In this document: positions 41,748 to 49,668 of the stretch, one piece after another
Position numbering within the stretch: the stretch's first letter is position 1
Layout: each line of letters opens with the position of its first letter
NCBI GenBank assembly: GCA_027491395.1
Contig: JAOZFI010000043.1
Location: 1 to 64,000 of the forward strand
Reading direction: 5' to 3'
DNA length: 64,000 nt
DNA from: Thermoproteota archaeon
Lineage (GTDB): Archaea > Korarchaeota > Korarchaeia > Korarchaeales > Korarchaeaceae
Program-made: the position numbers and the translations under genes
The notes under the pieces: generated by a model
Seen by the model: only the letters and a program-made list of their open reading frames with translations
Told to the model about the DNA's origin: nothing
Databases searched by the model: none

Positions 41748-41898
41748 CCTGCTTCACCATCTTGTAATGCTTCCTGCATAGGGGGATCTTCTTCCCCACA
41801 TCATCCTTCAGCTTCAACTTCAACTCTTGGATGAAGGGGAGGAACGATCTATCTACCTCCTTCGAGGCCGGTTCGTTACAACCTTCTATTGCGCACAC
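41719..41898 (-). CDS. Small cysteine/histidine protein, possible zinc finger
   Basis: No family recognised. 59 residues: CAIEGCNEPA near the start and LCRKHYK near the end give a C-x4-C...C-x2-H layout that could hold zinc. GTG at 41898 follows GAGGGGTG by six nt. Overlaps the convergent methyltransferase by 29 bp. The clear ribosome site and cysteine layout favour a real gene. Confidence 0.6.
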   Translation of the reverse strand: MCAIEGCNEPASKEVDRSFLPFIQELKLKLKDDVGKKIPLCRKHYKMVKQVRDAQLSGF

Positions 41899-41931
41899 CT
41901 TTTCACCCCTCAAACCGAAGCACCTCCCTCA

Positions 41932-42009
41932 TGGCGGGCCCGGGGGGACTCGAACCCCCGACCTCCGGCTCCGGAGGCCGGCGCTCTATCCATGCTGAGC
42001 TACGGGCCC
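41932..42009 (-). tRNA. tRNA-Arg (anticodon CCG)
   Basis: Acceptor GGGCCCG pairs with CGGGCCC; anticodon arm CCGGC-CTCCGGA-GCCGG; T arm GGGGG-TTCGAGT-CCCCC; discriminator G at 41935; CCA at 41932-41934. Confidence 0.95.
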
Positions 42010-42059
42010 GGAGATTAATAGCCCGAATCCGATATAAAATCGATGTAGGAGCGTAGGGA

Positions 42060-42224
42060 TCAATCCTTCTTCTTGAACTCAGTATAGCCGCATTTACCGC
42101 AGGTGTACCTGTCCTTATGCTCGGCCATGAAGGAGCCGCATCTCGGACACACCCTCTTTTTTCTGACTAGCTTGTTCCCCTCAATGGAATAATACTTCCA
42201 CACTTGAACTGGCTTGTGCTTCAT
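42060..42224 (-). CDS. rps27ae: Ribosomal protein S27ae
   Basis: Zinc-ribbon protein of the small subunit, 54 residues beginning [20 protein letters not shown]. Ligand pairs are CPRCGSFM and CGKCGY. The ATG overlaps the end of S24e in an ATGA, so the pair is coupled. The gene is short and easily missed. Confidence 0.95.
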   Translation of the reverse strand: MKHKPVQVWKYYSIEGNKLVRKKRVCPRCGSFMAEHKDRYTCGKCGYTEFKKKD

Positions 42225-42517
42225 GAGGATGCACCCTCCCCCTCTCCCTCATTCCTCTTTATTATGTGGTCTGGCTCCATAAGCAGGGCAAAACCCCTGC
42301 TGCTATAGGCCATTGCCACGACCTCGGCCTCCTCCTTCCCATACTCAGTGATAATCCTCCTGATGAAGAGGTTCCCGACGGGTTTTCCGAGCTCCTTAGC
42401 TAAGGACTCTCTTATCTCTTTCCTAGATGGAGTGCCGCCCTCAAACCGCACCCTAGCGATGACCTCTTCCCTCTGCAGCAGCGGGTTTTCCCTGCGCCTG
42501 ATGATCTCCAACTCCAT
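42221..42517 (-). CDS. rps24e: Ribosomal protein S24e
   Basis: Small-subunit protein, 98 residues. Core text [21 protein letters not shown] and [21 protein letters not shown] matches the family. A TATA-like GGTTATATATTGG lies about 35 nt upstream, so S24e-S27ae can be transcribed on their own. Confidence 0.95.
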   Translation of the reverse strand: MELEIIRRRENPLLQREEVIARVRFEGGTPSRKEIRESLAKELGKPVGNLFIRRIITEYGKEEAEVVAMAYSSRGFALLMEPDHIIKRNEGEGEGASS

Positions 42518-42564
42518 TTTCGCCTCCCGTTTTGCGTTTACCCCTCCAATATATAACCTCTACC

Positions 42565-42753
42565 TCACCATACCCTCAGGGCGTACATACCTACCTTCTC
42601 GTGTCCGAGCATCTTGGCGAGCTGGGAGCGTAGAGGGTCTGTGATGGCAACTATGCCCTCCCAGTTGTAGGTTAAGTCATCAGATCCACATAAAGGACAC
42701 TTGTTCTCGGTGGTGAGAGCCTTACAATTCCTGCAGGCCTTCCATTTAGCCAT
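42565..42753 (-). CDS. spt4: Transcription elongation factor Spt4 (RpoE2)
   Basis: Zinc-binding partner of Spt5/NusG, 62 residues. CRNCKALTTENKCPLCGS holds the four cysteines, and YNWEGIVAITDPLRSQLAKM is the dimer surface with Spt5. It follows Rpo7 by 8 bp. The 47-bp gap to S24e contains no gene, though many archaea have a DUF359 gene there. Confidence 0.95.
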   Translation of the reverse strand: MAKWKACRNCKALTTENKCPLCGSDDLTYNWEGIVAITDPLRSQLAKMLGHEKVGMYALRVW

Positions 42754-42761
42754 AAGATCAC

Positions 42762-43334
42762 CTATTCACGAGCCCCCTTCTCTTTTTCCTTCTCCTCTAT
42801 CTTTCCGAGCTTCGGCTGTCTCATCGTTAAGGAGACCCTGACTATGGGCTCTCCTCTGAGGAGGGCTGCGGGACTGGGCTTACTCACCGTAGTTATCCTA
42901 GCCCTGACCCTATCTCCCTTTCTGAAGGTGATCTTAGCCTTCTTACTCTGCAGAACTCCCGCTCTATGTATGAAGACATCATCGCCCAGCTGGGAGATGT
43001 GAACGAACCCGCTTATCGGACCTATAGAGACGAACATCCCGTAGTCCACGATGTTCTCTACCTCTCCCTCGACTATCTCGTCCTTGAGGGGGAGGTATGT
43101 TAATACTTTGAACTTCGCCCTGACGTATATGTTTGGACTGCCTATGATGGACTTACCGTGGCTCAATTCAGTGACCTCGAGCACATCCAGAACCAGACCC
43201 ACATCCCTGAGGTAGCGTCCTATGTACTTCGAGCCGAACTGCTCCCTCAGTATTGATCTAATATCCCCAGTTATATCAGCAGGCCTTATGAAACCTACAT
43301 CGCTCATCTCCGTTATATAAAACAATTCTTCCAT
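42762..43334 (-). CDS. rpo7: RNA polymerase subunit Rpo7 (RpoE1)
   Basis: Stalk subunit that binds nascent RNA with Rpo4. It has the N-terminal tip domain (SKYIGRYLRDVGLVLDVLEV) and an S1 domain (VEGEVENIVDYGMFVSIGPISGFVHISQLGDD region). 190 residues from ATG at 43334; the TTG at 43325 aligns better with family starts. Neighbours Spt4, S24e and a PIN protein make the usual archaeal cluster. Confidence 0.95.
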   Translation of the reverse strand: MEELFYITEMSDVGFIRPADITGDIRSILREQFGSKYIGRYLRDVGLVLDVLEVTELSHGKSIIGSPNIYVRAKFKVLTYLPLKDEIVEGEVENIVDYGMFVSIGPISGFVHISQLGDDVFIHRAGVLQSKKAKITFRKGDRVRARITTVSKPSPAALLRGEPIVRVSLTMRQPKLGKIEEKEKEKGARE

Positions 43335-43372
43335 TCCCCCGCTGGCCCCGAGAGGTCTTACCTCTCCAGAGA

Positions 43373-43780
43373 TCAGCTTTCCTTACTTAACCTTAACGGA
43401 TCATCAAGCACCAGTTTCTTCCCTGCTCTGAGGTAGATCACTGGAATGCCCTCTCTCAACAGCCTCTCCTTCAACTTAAGATCGAAGGTGACCACAACAG
43501 CTCCCAGCTCCTTAGCCAGCGCAATTAGATCTTCGTCAGCCTCTCCGCGATATTTTTCATCTACAATGATGCCATGCCTCTCTATTACCTGCAGGGCAAC
43601 ACTAGCGGAAACCCTCCTCCCTCCTCCAAGAAAACTCTCAAGTTCCTTAACCACGGATTTTGTGGTAATTAATTTTGCATTTGGATAGAACTTCCTCAGA
43701 TCGCTCAGGCTCAGAAATCTGAGCTCTGTCAAGGCCATCAAGAAGGAGGTGTCCAAGACAATATACCTCAAATCGATCAC
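43373..43780 (-). CDS. PIN-domain nuclease (Fcf1/Utp24-like)
   Basis: 135 residues with the PIN acidic residues in VLDTSFLMAL, TKSVVKELESF, EADEDLIALAKE and VVTFDLKLKERL. Its place next to rpo7-spt4-S24e-S27ae is conserved in archaea for a nuclease related to Fcf1/Utp24, which matures pre-rRNA. GTG at 43780 lies five nt after the tRNA-Ile, so it may share its transcript. A free-standing VapC toxin is less likely because no antitoxin is present. Confidence 0.83.
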   Translation of the reverse strand: MIDLRYIVLDTSFLMALTELRFLSLSDLRKFYPNAKLITTKSVVKELESFLGGGRRVSASVALQVIERHGIIVDEKYRGEADEDLIALAKELGAVVVTFDLKLKERLLREGIPVIYLRAGKKLVLDDPLRLSKES

Positions 43781-43785
43781 CCTAG

Positions 43786-43860
43786 TGGGCCCGGGGGGAC
43801 TTGAACCCCCGACCTCCCGGTTATCAGCCGGGCGCTCTGACCAGTCTGAGCCACGGGCCC
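43786..43860 (-). tRNA. tRNA-Ile (anticodon GAT)
   Basis: Acceptor GGGCCCG with CGGGCCC; anticodon arm CCCGG-CTGATAA-CCGGG; T arm GGGGG-TTCAAGT-CCCCC; discriminator A. The next bases are CTA, so CCA is not encoded. Body resembles the intron-bearing tRNA-Ile at 18295. Confidence 0.95.
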
Positions 43861-43862
43861 AG

Positions 43863-43936
43863 TGGACCGGGGGGGACTTGAACCCCCGACCTCCGCCTTG
43901 CGAAGGCGGCGCGCTACCAACCTGCGCCACCGGCCC
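43863..43936 (-). tRNA. tRNA-Ala (anticodon CGC)
   Basis: Acceptor GGGCCGG with CCGGTCC (G3:U70); anticodon arm CCGCC-TTCGCAA-GGCGG; T arm GGGGG-TTCAAGT-CCCCC. CCA is not encoded. Only two bases separate it from tRNA-Ile(GAT) downstream. TATA-like ATTTTATTTAGGG lies about 25-35 nt upstream. Confidence 0.95.
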
Positions 43937-43982
43937 AATGACCAACTACCCACTCCCTAAATAAAATTTTACAGTCAGAGGG

Positions 43983-45233
43983 TCAGTATTCCCTCAATTC
44001 ATATCGGAGAACAGCTGCCACGCCGCCCAGAGCTTTGAGCTGCGTACCCCATTCAGTACCCGATGAGATCACGTAGATCTCAGCACCGCTCTGCTTTCCC
44101 ATCTCTCCCAAGTGCTCTATTATATCAACCTCCTCCACCTCGTATACTGTTCCCCCGCAATTCGGGCACTGCCAGCCGGATAGAGAAGCCTCCCTGTCCT
44201 TCCTGATGATCCTCTGCTCCTCGTAGCCACACTGCGAGCACCTAATTTTCACTTTCTTCACAGGTATGTCCTCCAGCACTAGCACCTTCTCGGCAGCCCC
44301 GGCTTCCAGCGCTCTCTCTACCTCACTTATCCCGTAAGCCACTTTACCTGGCTCCTTGGCCAAGAGTCGAAAGACCTCCTCCACCAAGGCCTTCTCCTTG
44401 TAGAGGGAGGACTCTTTCAGGAGATCCTCCGCCTTCATCACTAACTCCCTGACTCCCTGCTCCTCGGTGTAGGACAGAGGTATGTTCGCGATCACCTTCT
44501 TCTGCAATCTGTAATCCAAGAAGTTACCCTCCTCGAATTTCTCTCTAGCATCTCCCGGCCCCCCAATTATTATTCCCTCTAGCTCATCCTCCAACGGCAG
44601 GAGAGCCTCGTTAGCCCTCTTCCCCAGCCTCTTGAAGAAGTCGTGCACCCTCTCCTCTCTTATCCTCTCGAACCTCCTCTGGGACTGTCCTCCAGCGCTG
44701 TGCTTTGGAGGTATGTCCGAGGTGACCCAGTCCACTATCTTGTAGTTGGGACCCCTAAGTACGGCTATGACGCCACCCCCCCTGTCCATAACTATGAGGC
44801 CGTAGGCCTTCTTCTCCTTAGCCATCTCCTCTAGGGGTTCCACGTAGAACTCGTGATCGCATATGTACTGGAAGGATCTGACGGGTTCTGGTGGTTCTAT
44901 CACGTAGATCTCTATCTTCTCAGTCCCTCTATCTTTACCCTGAGGTATCGCCCCACAGAAGACGACCAGTCCGTGCTCAGGTACCTTTCGGTACAGTTTA
45001 AGCCTCTGTATTATGCTCTCTATAGCGCTCTGGACATTTTTCCTAGTTAGCTTGTCCTTGATATTGCTCGCTTGATCGTACTCATCCCTCAAGTACTTTA
45101 TAACGTCATAAACATTTCTCCCGGGTGGGATATATAGGGAAATAAGCTCAGTGCCTCTACCTCTCTTATCCTTCAGCTCTTTTATCAGCTTCTTGAACTC
45201 ATAGCGCTCGTAGGTTAGGGACAAAGTTTTCAC
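43983..45233 (-). CDS. prf1: Peptide chain release factor aRF1
   Basis: Recognises all three stop codons and triggers peptide release. GGQ motif is in KHSAGGQSQRRFERIREE. The stop-codon motif NIKS reads ASNIKDKLTRKNV, with Asp for Ser (codon GAC, near 45055). A mini-domain zinc ribbon follows (CSQCGYEE and CPNCGGTVY). GTG at 45233 gives 416 residues, the family length; the longer frame upstream crosses the promoter at 45261-45270. Confidence 0.95.
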   Translation of the reverse strand: MKTLSLTYERYEFKKLIKELKDKRGRGTELISLYIPPGRNVYDVIKYLRDEYDQASNIKDKLTRKNVQSAIESIIQRLKLYRKVPEHGLVVFCGAIPQGKDRGTEKIEIYVIEPPEPVRSFQYICDHEFYVEPLEEMAKEKKAYGLIVMDRGGGVIAVLRGPNYKIVDWVTSDIPPKHSAGGQSQRRFERIREERVHDFFKRLGKRANEALLPLEDELEGIIIGGPGDAREKFEEGNFLDYRLQKKVIANIPLSYTEEQGVRELVMKAEDLLKESSLYKEKALVEEVFRLLAKEPGKVAYGISEVERALEAGAAEKVLVLEDIPVKKVKIRCSQCGYEEQRIIRKDREASLSGWQCPNCGGTVYEVEEVDIIEHLGEMGKQSGAEIYVISSGTEWGTQLKALGGVAAVLRYELREY

Positions 45234-45260
45234 CCTTACGAGAGGTGGAATGGCATCCGA

Positions 45261-45270
45261 CTTAAAAAAC
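45261..45270. promoter_or_regulatory. Shared TATA box, aRF1 and GlmU-like gene
   Basis: CTTAAAAAAC lies about 32 nt from the aRF1 GTG on the left and about 29 nt from the ATG at 45295 on the right. It is the only TATA-like string in the gap. Confidence 0.5.
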
Positions 45271-45294
45271 TCCATTAGGTGTAGCATGGTGCCT

Positions 45295-46515
45295 ATGATC
45301 CAAGTTGTGCTGTTCGAGGACACGCGGGTTAGTGAAATCTCCCCCCTGACCGACCTCACACTGATGCAGGAGATCGTAGTTGGTGGGGTTAAGCAGTTCG
45401 AGAGGATGGATAAGTGGCTAGGTACTCGAACGAGATGGCTCGTGAGGGATGGCTACGAGGAGAAGGTCCCTAAGGATAGAAAACCCGATTTCGGAGATCC
45501 TGCTCTACTGCTGAATTCCCGTCTGATATCGCCTGAGGTCCTGTCCAAAGTCAGGGGGTTGGAACCCGGTGAAGCGTTGGTGAGTAAGGGGCAGGTGGTC
45601 GCCGCTAGAGTCAGCTCCCTAGATTACGATGACAGTCTCATGATCTTTAGAGGGGACGCGGGGACATTCAAGGCGAGGCCATGCGATGCCCACCTGCTCA
45701 CCTCGCCTTGGGACGTCTCCCCGACATCGTTAATCACTCACCTATCCAAGGACCTGATGGATTTCTTCAAACCACCCACTAACAGGAAGTTCGGAGAAAT
45801 CAAGGTGCTGGGGAACTATCCTGTTGATCTGCCTGAGGAACTACAAATTCTTGGGCCTGTAACGATAGATGCTAGGGAGGGACCTGTAGTCATTGGTGAG
45901 GGTGTTCAGATTGAGCCGTACGCTTATCTCAAAGGGCCACTCTACGTAGGCCCGAACACTGTCATAGTTACCGGCTCTAGGGTTGCTGGGAGCTACATAG
46001 GGGTGCAAGGGAGGATAGGAGGAGAGGTGACCACTAGCATAGTTTCGGACTACTCGAACAAGTACCACTTGGGATTCTTGGGGCACAGCTACGTAGGCAG
46101 GTGGGTGAACATAGGAGCTGGATCCATAACTTCCAACTTGAAGAATACTTACGGCGAGATCAAGGTGGGGGGAGTTCTAACAGGCCTCAATAAAGTGGGT
46201 GCGTTCATAGGGGATCATGCTAAGCTCTCTATAGGGACATTGACGTATGCAGGAGTCAGGATCGGTCCTGCATCGCATCTACACGGTCTAGTGCATGAGG
46301 ACGTACCTCCGTTCACCATTTACGCTAGGAGCCTCGGATGGGGTCTCTACGAACTGGATCCAGAGTCGGCCATCAGGACCTACAGGAGAATGGCTCCACG
46401 CAGGGGCGTGGACCCTGACCCGGTCGAGGAGCAGCTCCTCAGGAAGCTCTTCTACGAAACAGAACATCTTAGAAGGGGCAAGGGAGTGAAGAAGGGAAGA
46501 CTTGTAGTGAGGTAG
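45295..46515 (+). CDS. GlmU-like sugar nucleotidyl/acetyl transferase
   Basis: The N-terminal part (MIQVVLFEDTRVSEISPLT) resembles the alternative GlmU family best known from Bacteroidetes, not the usual GlmU pyrophosphorylase. The C-terminal half (about 190-350) is a left-handed beta helix of hexapeptide repeats (YLKGPLYVGPNTVIVTGSRV; GAGSITSNLKNTYGEIKV). Likely makes or modifies a nucleotide sugar. 406 residues from ATG 45295; an ATG at 45286 is possible. Its stop touches the end of tRNA-Cys. Confidence 0.8.
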   Translation: MIQVVLFEDTRVSEISPLTDLTLMQEIVVGGVKQFERMDKWLGTRTRWLVRDGYEEKVPKDRKPDFGDPALLLNSRLISPEVLSKVRGLEPGEALVSKGQVVAARVSSLDYDDSLMIFRGDAGTFKARPCDAHLLTSPWDVSPTSLITHLSKDLMDFFKPPTNRKFGEIKVLGNYPVDLPEELQILGPVTIDAREGPVVIGEGVQIEPYAYLKGPLYVGPNTVIVTGSRVAGSYIGVQGRIGGEVTTSIVSDYSNKYHLGFLGHSYVGRWVNIGAGSITSNLKNTYGEIKVGGVLTGLNKVGAFIGDHAKLSIGTLTYAGVRIGPASHLHGLVHEDVPPFTIYARSLGWGLYELDPESAIRTYRRMAPRRGVDPDPVEEQLLRKLFYETEHLRRGKGVKKGRLVVR

Positions 46516-46587
46516 AGCCGGGTGGGGGATTCGAACCCCCGTCCACGGGTCTGCAGCCCGCTGCCTGAACCGCTCGGCCAACCCGGC
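46516..46587 (-). tRNA. tRNA-Cys (anticodon GCA)
   Basis: Acceptor GCCGGGT with ACCCGGC; anticodon arm GCGGG-CTGCAGA-CCCGT; T arm GGGGG-TTCGAAT-CCCCC; discriminator T (U73), the cysteine identity base. CCA is not encoded. Its 3' end abuts the stop codon of the convergent GlmU-like gene. Confidence 0.94.
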
Positions 46588-46669
46588 CCATCATTGTATG
46601 GGGAGACCACCGTAATAAGTTTTGTTCCGAGTCAAAGTTATAAATGGGTTGACCCACAACTACTGAGTG

Positions 46670-46747
46670 GGGCCCGTAGCTCAGCAAGGATAGAGCGGCG
46701 GCCTCCTAAGCCGCAGGTCGGGGGTTCGAGTCCCCCCGGGCCCGCCA
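46670..46747 (+). tRNA. tRNA-Arg (anticodon CCT)
   Basis: Acceptor GGGCCCG with CGGGCCC; anticodon arm GCGGC-CTCCTAA-GCCGC; T arm GGGGG-TTCGAGT-CCCCC; discriminator G; CCA at 46745-46747. TATA AGTTATAAATG lies about 28 nt upstream (46636-46646). Confidence 0.95.
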
Positions 46748-46750
46748 TGT

Positions 46751-46827
46751 GCGGCCGTAGTCTAGCCTGGATAGGATGCCGGCCCCCCAAGCCGGCGACC
46801 CGGGTTCAAATCCCGGCGGCCGCACCA
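46751..46827 (+). tRNA. tRNA-Gly (anticodon CCC)
   Basis: Acceptor GCGGCCG with CGGCCGC; T arm CCGGG-TTCAAAT-CCCGG; CCA at 46825-46827. The anticodon arm is CCGGC-CCCCCAA-GCCGG, so position 33, almost always U, is C. Three bases after tRNA-Arg(CCT), so co-transcribed. Body is nearly identical to tRNA-Gly(GCC) at 5949. Confidence 0.93.
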
Positions 46828-46955
46828 CTTTGGACTGCTTATGGGACGATATGAGGATTCCAGCTTGAAACGCTCATCTAAATGGATCAATCTGGTTTAG
46901 GATCGATAGTATCTCAGTGGACTAGCTACCAGAGTAACATTGAATGTAGCTTGAC

Positions 46956-47045
46956 TGGTGCGGGGGGTGGGATTCGAACCCACGCGGGCCTGCTGCCCAC
47001 CAGCTCCTAAGGCTGGCGCCTTGGACCTATCTCGGCCACCCCCGC
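46956..47045 (-). tRNA. tRNA-Leu (anticodon TAG)
   Basis: Class II tRNA with long variable arm. Acceptor GCGGGGG with CCCCCGC; anticodon arm CCAGC-CTTAGGA-GCTGG; T arm GTGGG-TTCGAAT-CCCAC; CCA at 46956-46958. Outside the anticodon arm it closely matches tRNA-Leu(CAG) at 12471. Confidence 0.95.
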
Positions 47046-47097
47046 CCGCTCTCTATCTGAGTGTCAAGGGTATTTAACTATATTCTCCGCCCGAGAA

Positions 47098-48084
47098 CTA
47101 ACTGAGTATACTCCTCATAAGTCTGGGTATTTCTTGCGGATCTCTCAATTCATGGAACTTGCCGTTACCCAGTCTAGCTAGGTCTTTGCAGAACTTGGCC
47201 CCTCTGCTGGAAGATCTTCTCCCTACATAAACCACATGCAATCCCCTCATACGGGATACCACCTTTCTCGGATCCTCCCCCACGTTGTACTCCCCATCGG
47301 TCAGCAATATGAACCTCGGATTCACCAGACTCTTGGACTCCTCTAGAGCCTTGATTAAGCCGTCAGCTATATTGGTGTAGCCTAGGGGCACCAAGTCCAG
47401 TATATCCTCCACGACCTCGATGGACCCCTTGCTCTCATTCACATGCTTGATCGGAAAGGCCTCAGTGTTGAATCCAATAACGGAATACTTACCTCCCCTG
47501 ATCTTGTGAGATATCAGCGCGGCCATGGTGGCGGCGCTCAGTATCTTCCTGCCGGACATGGAACCACTGGAATCTATTATGACGACAGCAGAGCACTCAC
47601 TTCTCCTCTTATCTAAACCCACGATGTCGCTGTAATTCAACTCATCGATCTTCTTTCCCCTCTCAATTAGCTCTTCGATGGTCCTCTCAACATCGAAATC
47701 CATTCCTACCTCGTAGGATGCCTCTGATCTCCTGTCCTCCTCCAAATTACCCCTCCCCCCCTTCACAACTAAGTTCACCACGGCCTTTGCTACCAGCCGT
47801 CTGAACATCCTCCTAGCCCTCTCGTTGAGCCTCCATCTGACCTGCCTGTACAGCCTGACGGCGGCCTCAGGATCTCTCTCTAGGGAAGAGACCATCTTTG
47901 GAGTGAAATTGCCCTTGGATATGGCCTTAGCCACCACTATCTGGCTGTAGTTGGATATCCTTAACAATCCTTGGAGATCTCCCTTCATTAGGTAGTACTC
48001 CGCAGCTTTCCTCAACACCTCGTAATCGCTTGCTAGAGGTTCTCTAAGTCCTGGTATGTTTCTTACTTGGGAATAATCCGTCAT
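47098..48084 (-). CDS. VWA-domain protein partner of MoxR ATPase
   Basis: C-terminal von Willebrand A domain (about 165-328) with the MIDAS motif DSSGSMSG, the threonine in PLGYTNIADGL and the aspartate in LLTDGEYNVGED. The N-terminal half is helical and basic, without known motifs. 328 residues. It begins 8 bp after the MoxR gene; MoxR-VWA pairs act as metal-insertion or assembly chaperones, but the client here is unknown. Confidence 0.88.
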   Translation of the reverse strand: MTDYSQVRNIPGLREPLASDYEVLRKAAEYYLMKGDLQGLLRISNYSQIVVAKAISKGNFTPKMVSSLERDPEAAVRLYRQVRWRLNERARRMFRRLVAKAVVNLVVKGGRGNLEEDRRSEASYEVGMDFDVERTIEELIERGKKIDELNYSDIVGLDKRRSECSAVVIIDSSGSMSGRKILSAATMAALISHKIRGGKYSVIGFNTEAFPIKHVNESKGSIEVVEDILDLVPLGYTNIADGLIKALEESKSLVNPRFILLTDGEYNVGEDPRKVVSRMRGLHVVYVGRRSSSRGAKFCKDLARLGNGKFHELRDPQEIPRLMRSILS

Positions 48085-48092
48085 CGGAGCCT

Positions 48093-48983
48093 TTAACGGC
48101 TCCTCAATTCGAGAAAACCCTCTCCCCCTCCAAGTACTGATCTAACGATGTCCCTTATCAGGGACTCCTTGCTGGCAGCTGTGTCCCTGAGCTCTATCCT
48201 CTGAGGCAGGACCATGAGGGCGGCATTGTACCAGCGCTCCCCGTCACCCCTCAGCATCAGCGCTATCTTCGCCAAGTCTATGGACGATCTTATTGACCCG
48301 CCTCTCAGGATGTTCGGATGCTCTCTGGTGCTCCTCACGATATCCACGCTGATCTCGGCGGTTTCATCATCGATATCGGGCACATGCCTCCTGACTATCT
48401 CCACCTCCTCCTCCCTTCTAGGATATCCCAGCTTAACGAGAACGAACCTGTCCTTCAAGGCCTCAGACAACCTGAGCACGCCGACGTCCTCCTCCGGATT
48501 CTGTGTGGCTATTATGAGGAACCCTTTCTTCGCTTTCAGGGTCCCTAAGTGGGGTATGTGAATGAGACCCTCATCCATGACGGGGAGAAGCGCGTTCTGA
48601 GCCGATTCTGGGAGTCTGTTTAACTCGTTTATGAAGAGGACAGAGCCGCTGGTCGCAGCCCTGGTGAGGGGCCCGGGAACGAAGGCCTCCTCGACATATC
48701 CCTTCTTCAACACCATAGGAGGATCCCAATATCCGATCAGCTTCGTCTCGTTAAGTCTCTCATCACCATCTACCCTCACGAAGTCCCTCGAGAGGTATTC
48801 TGCTATCGATCTGGCGAGGAGCGTCTTGCCAACACCAACCGGTCCCTCCAAAAGTATGTGTCTGCCGCTTTTGACCGCGATCAGCATCTTGAGTAGCTCC
48901 TCTCGTCTTCCCACTATGCCGTATCGCTGACCTATCTCCTCCACCTCATCCAGCAGTCCCTTTACCAGCATCTCCCCTATCAT
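48093..48983 (-). CDS. MoxR-family AAA+ ATPase
   Basis: AAA+ ATPase with Walker A LLEGPVGVGKTLLARS, Walker B VLFINELNRLPESAQNALLP (first acidic residue replaced by Asn-Glu pattern of MoxR), and sensor 1 IIATQNPEE. 296 residues from ATG 48983, which lies about 26 nt from TATA-like CTTAATATT; an earlier in-frame start would precede that box. Works with the VWA protein downstream. Confidence 0.9.
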   Translation of the reverse strand: MIGEMLVKGLLDEVEEIGQRYGIVGRREELLKMLIAVKSGRHILLEGPVGVGKTLLARSIAEYLSRDFVRVDGDERLNETKLIGYWDPPMVLKKGYVEEAFVPGPLTRAATSGSVLFINELNRLPESAQNALLPVMDEGLIHIPHLGTLKAKKGFLIIATQNPEEDVGVLRLSEALKDRFVLVKLGYPRREEEVEIVRRHVPDIDDETAEISVDIVRSTREHPNILRGGSIRSSIDLAKIALMLRGDGERWYNAALMVLPQRIELRDTAASKESLIRDIVRSVLGGGEGFLELRSR

Positions 48984-49082
48984 GCATATCTGTCCAACGT
49001 CGAATATTAAGTTGAGCCGGAGCGCTGCCCTCTTTAGTAACAAAATAAACCATATCCTAATATAACTGGATATAATATCAAA

Positions 49083-49658
49083 TTACTTCAACCAACTATC
49101 AATAAATTTGCTTACTATGGAGAATACCTCGCTGGCATTTAACCTCGTGGTGTCTAATACGAGATGGAAGGGAGTGAGGTCTTTGCCGAGCTCAAAGCCG
49201 TAGATCCTCTTATATATGCGATAAGTCTCCTCCTCTTTCAATTTTATTCCCTTTATCGCCTCATCAAAGCTTATCCTATCCCTTCTAGCTACTCTGAGAG
49301 CCCTAACTTCCAGATCTGCTTTCAGGAAGATCTTGATACAGTCCTCGGAGTCCAAGAGGTAGGCCATGGTCCAAGAGTCTAGTACGTAGCCCCCTTCAGA
49401 GGCTAAGGACATGAGCCTCTTGTCCACTTCCATGTCCAGCTCCGGATTGGACATCCTCTCGGCCATCGCCCTGCCGGCTTCCTCCCTTTCCCACCAGCCC
49501 GGATCCTTCAAGCTCTCTTTACCCCCTATTATCTCCTTCAGTATATCTCCGCCGGATACCCTCTTCAATCCGTACCTCTCAACCAACCTCCTAGCTAGTG
49601 TGCTCTTGCCGCTCCCAGTGAGACCCGATAGGCACACATTGAACCTCTTCCTTCCCAA
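49083..49658 (-). CDS. cmk: Cytidylate kinase (archaeal type)
   Basis: Phosphorylates CMP/dCMP. P loop LSGLTGSGKSTLARRL, then VSGGDILKE and ERMSNPELDMEVDKRL, typical of the archaeal short form. 191 residues. TTG start after GGTGAT, ten bp downstream of Kae1 stop. Confidence 0.88.
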   Translation of the reverse strand: MGRKRFNVCLSGLTGSGKSTLARRLVERYGLKRVSGGDILKEIIGGKESLKDPGWWEREEAGRAMAERMSNPELDMEVDKRLMSLASEGGYVLDSWTMAYLLDSEDCIKIFLKADLEVRALRVARRDRISFDEAIKGIKLKEEETYRIYKRIYGFELGKDLTPFHLVLDTTRLNASEVFSIVSKFIDSWLK

Positions 49659-49668
49659 TCGATCACCC

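Noticed and set aside
43781-43945. N-terminal extension of the PIN protein
   Set aside because: The extra codons run through tRNA-Ile and tRNA-Ala.
46828-46955. Possible small RNA between tRNA-Gly(CCC) and tRNA-Leu(TAG)
   Set aside because: No box C/D, H/ACA or strong hairpin can be made out in the 128 nt.
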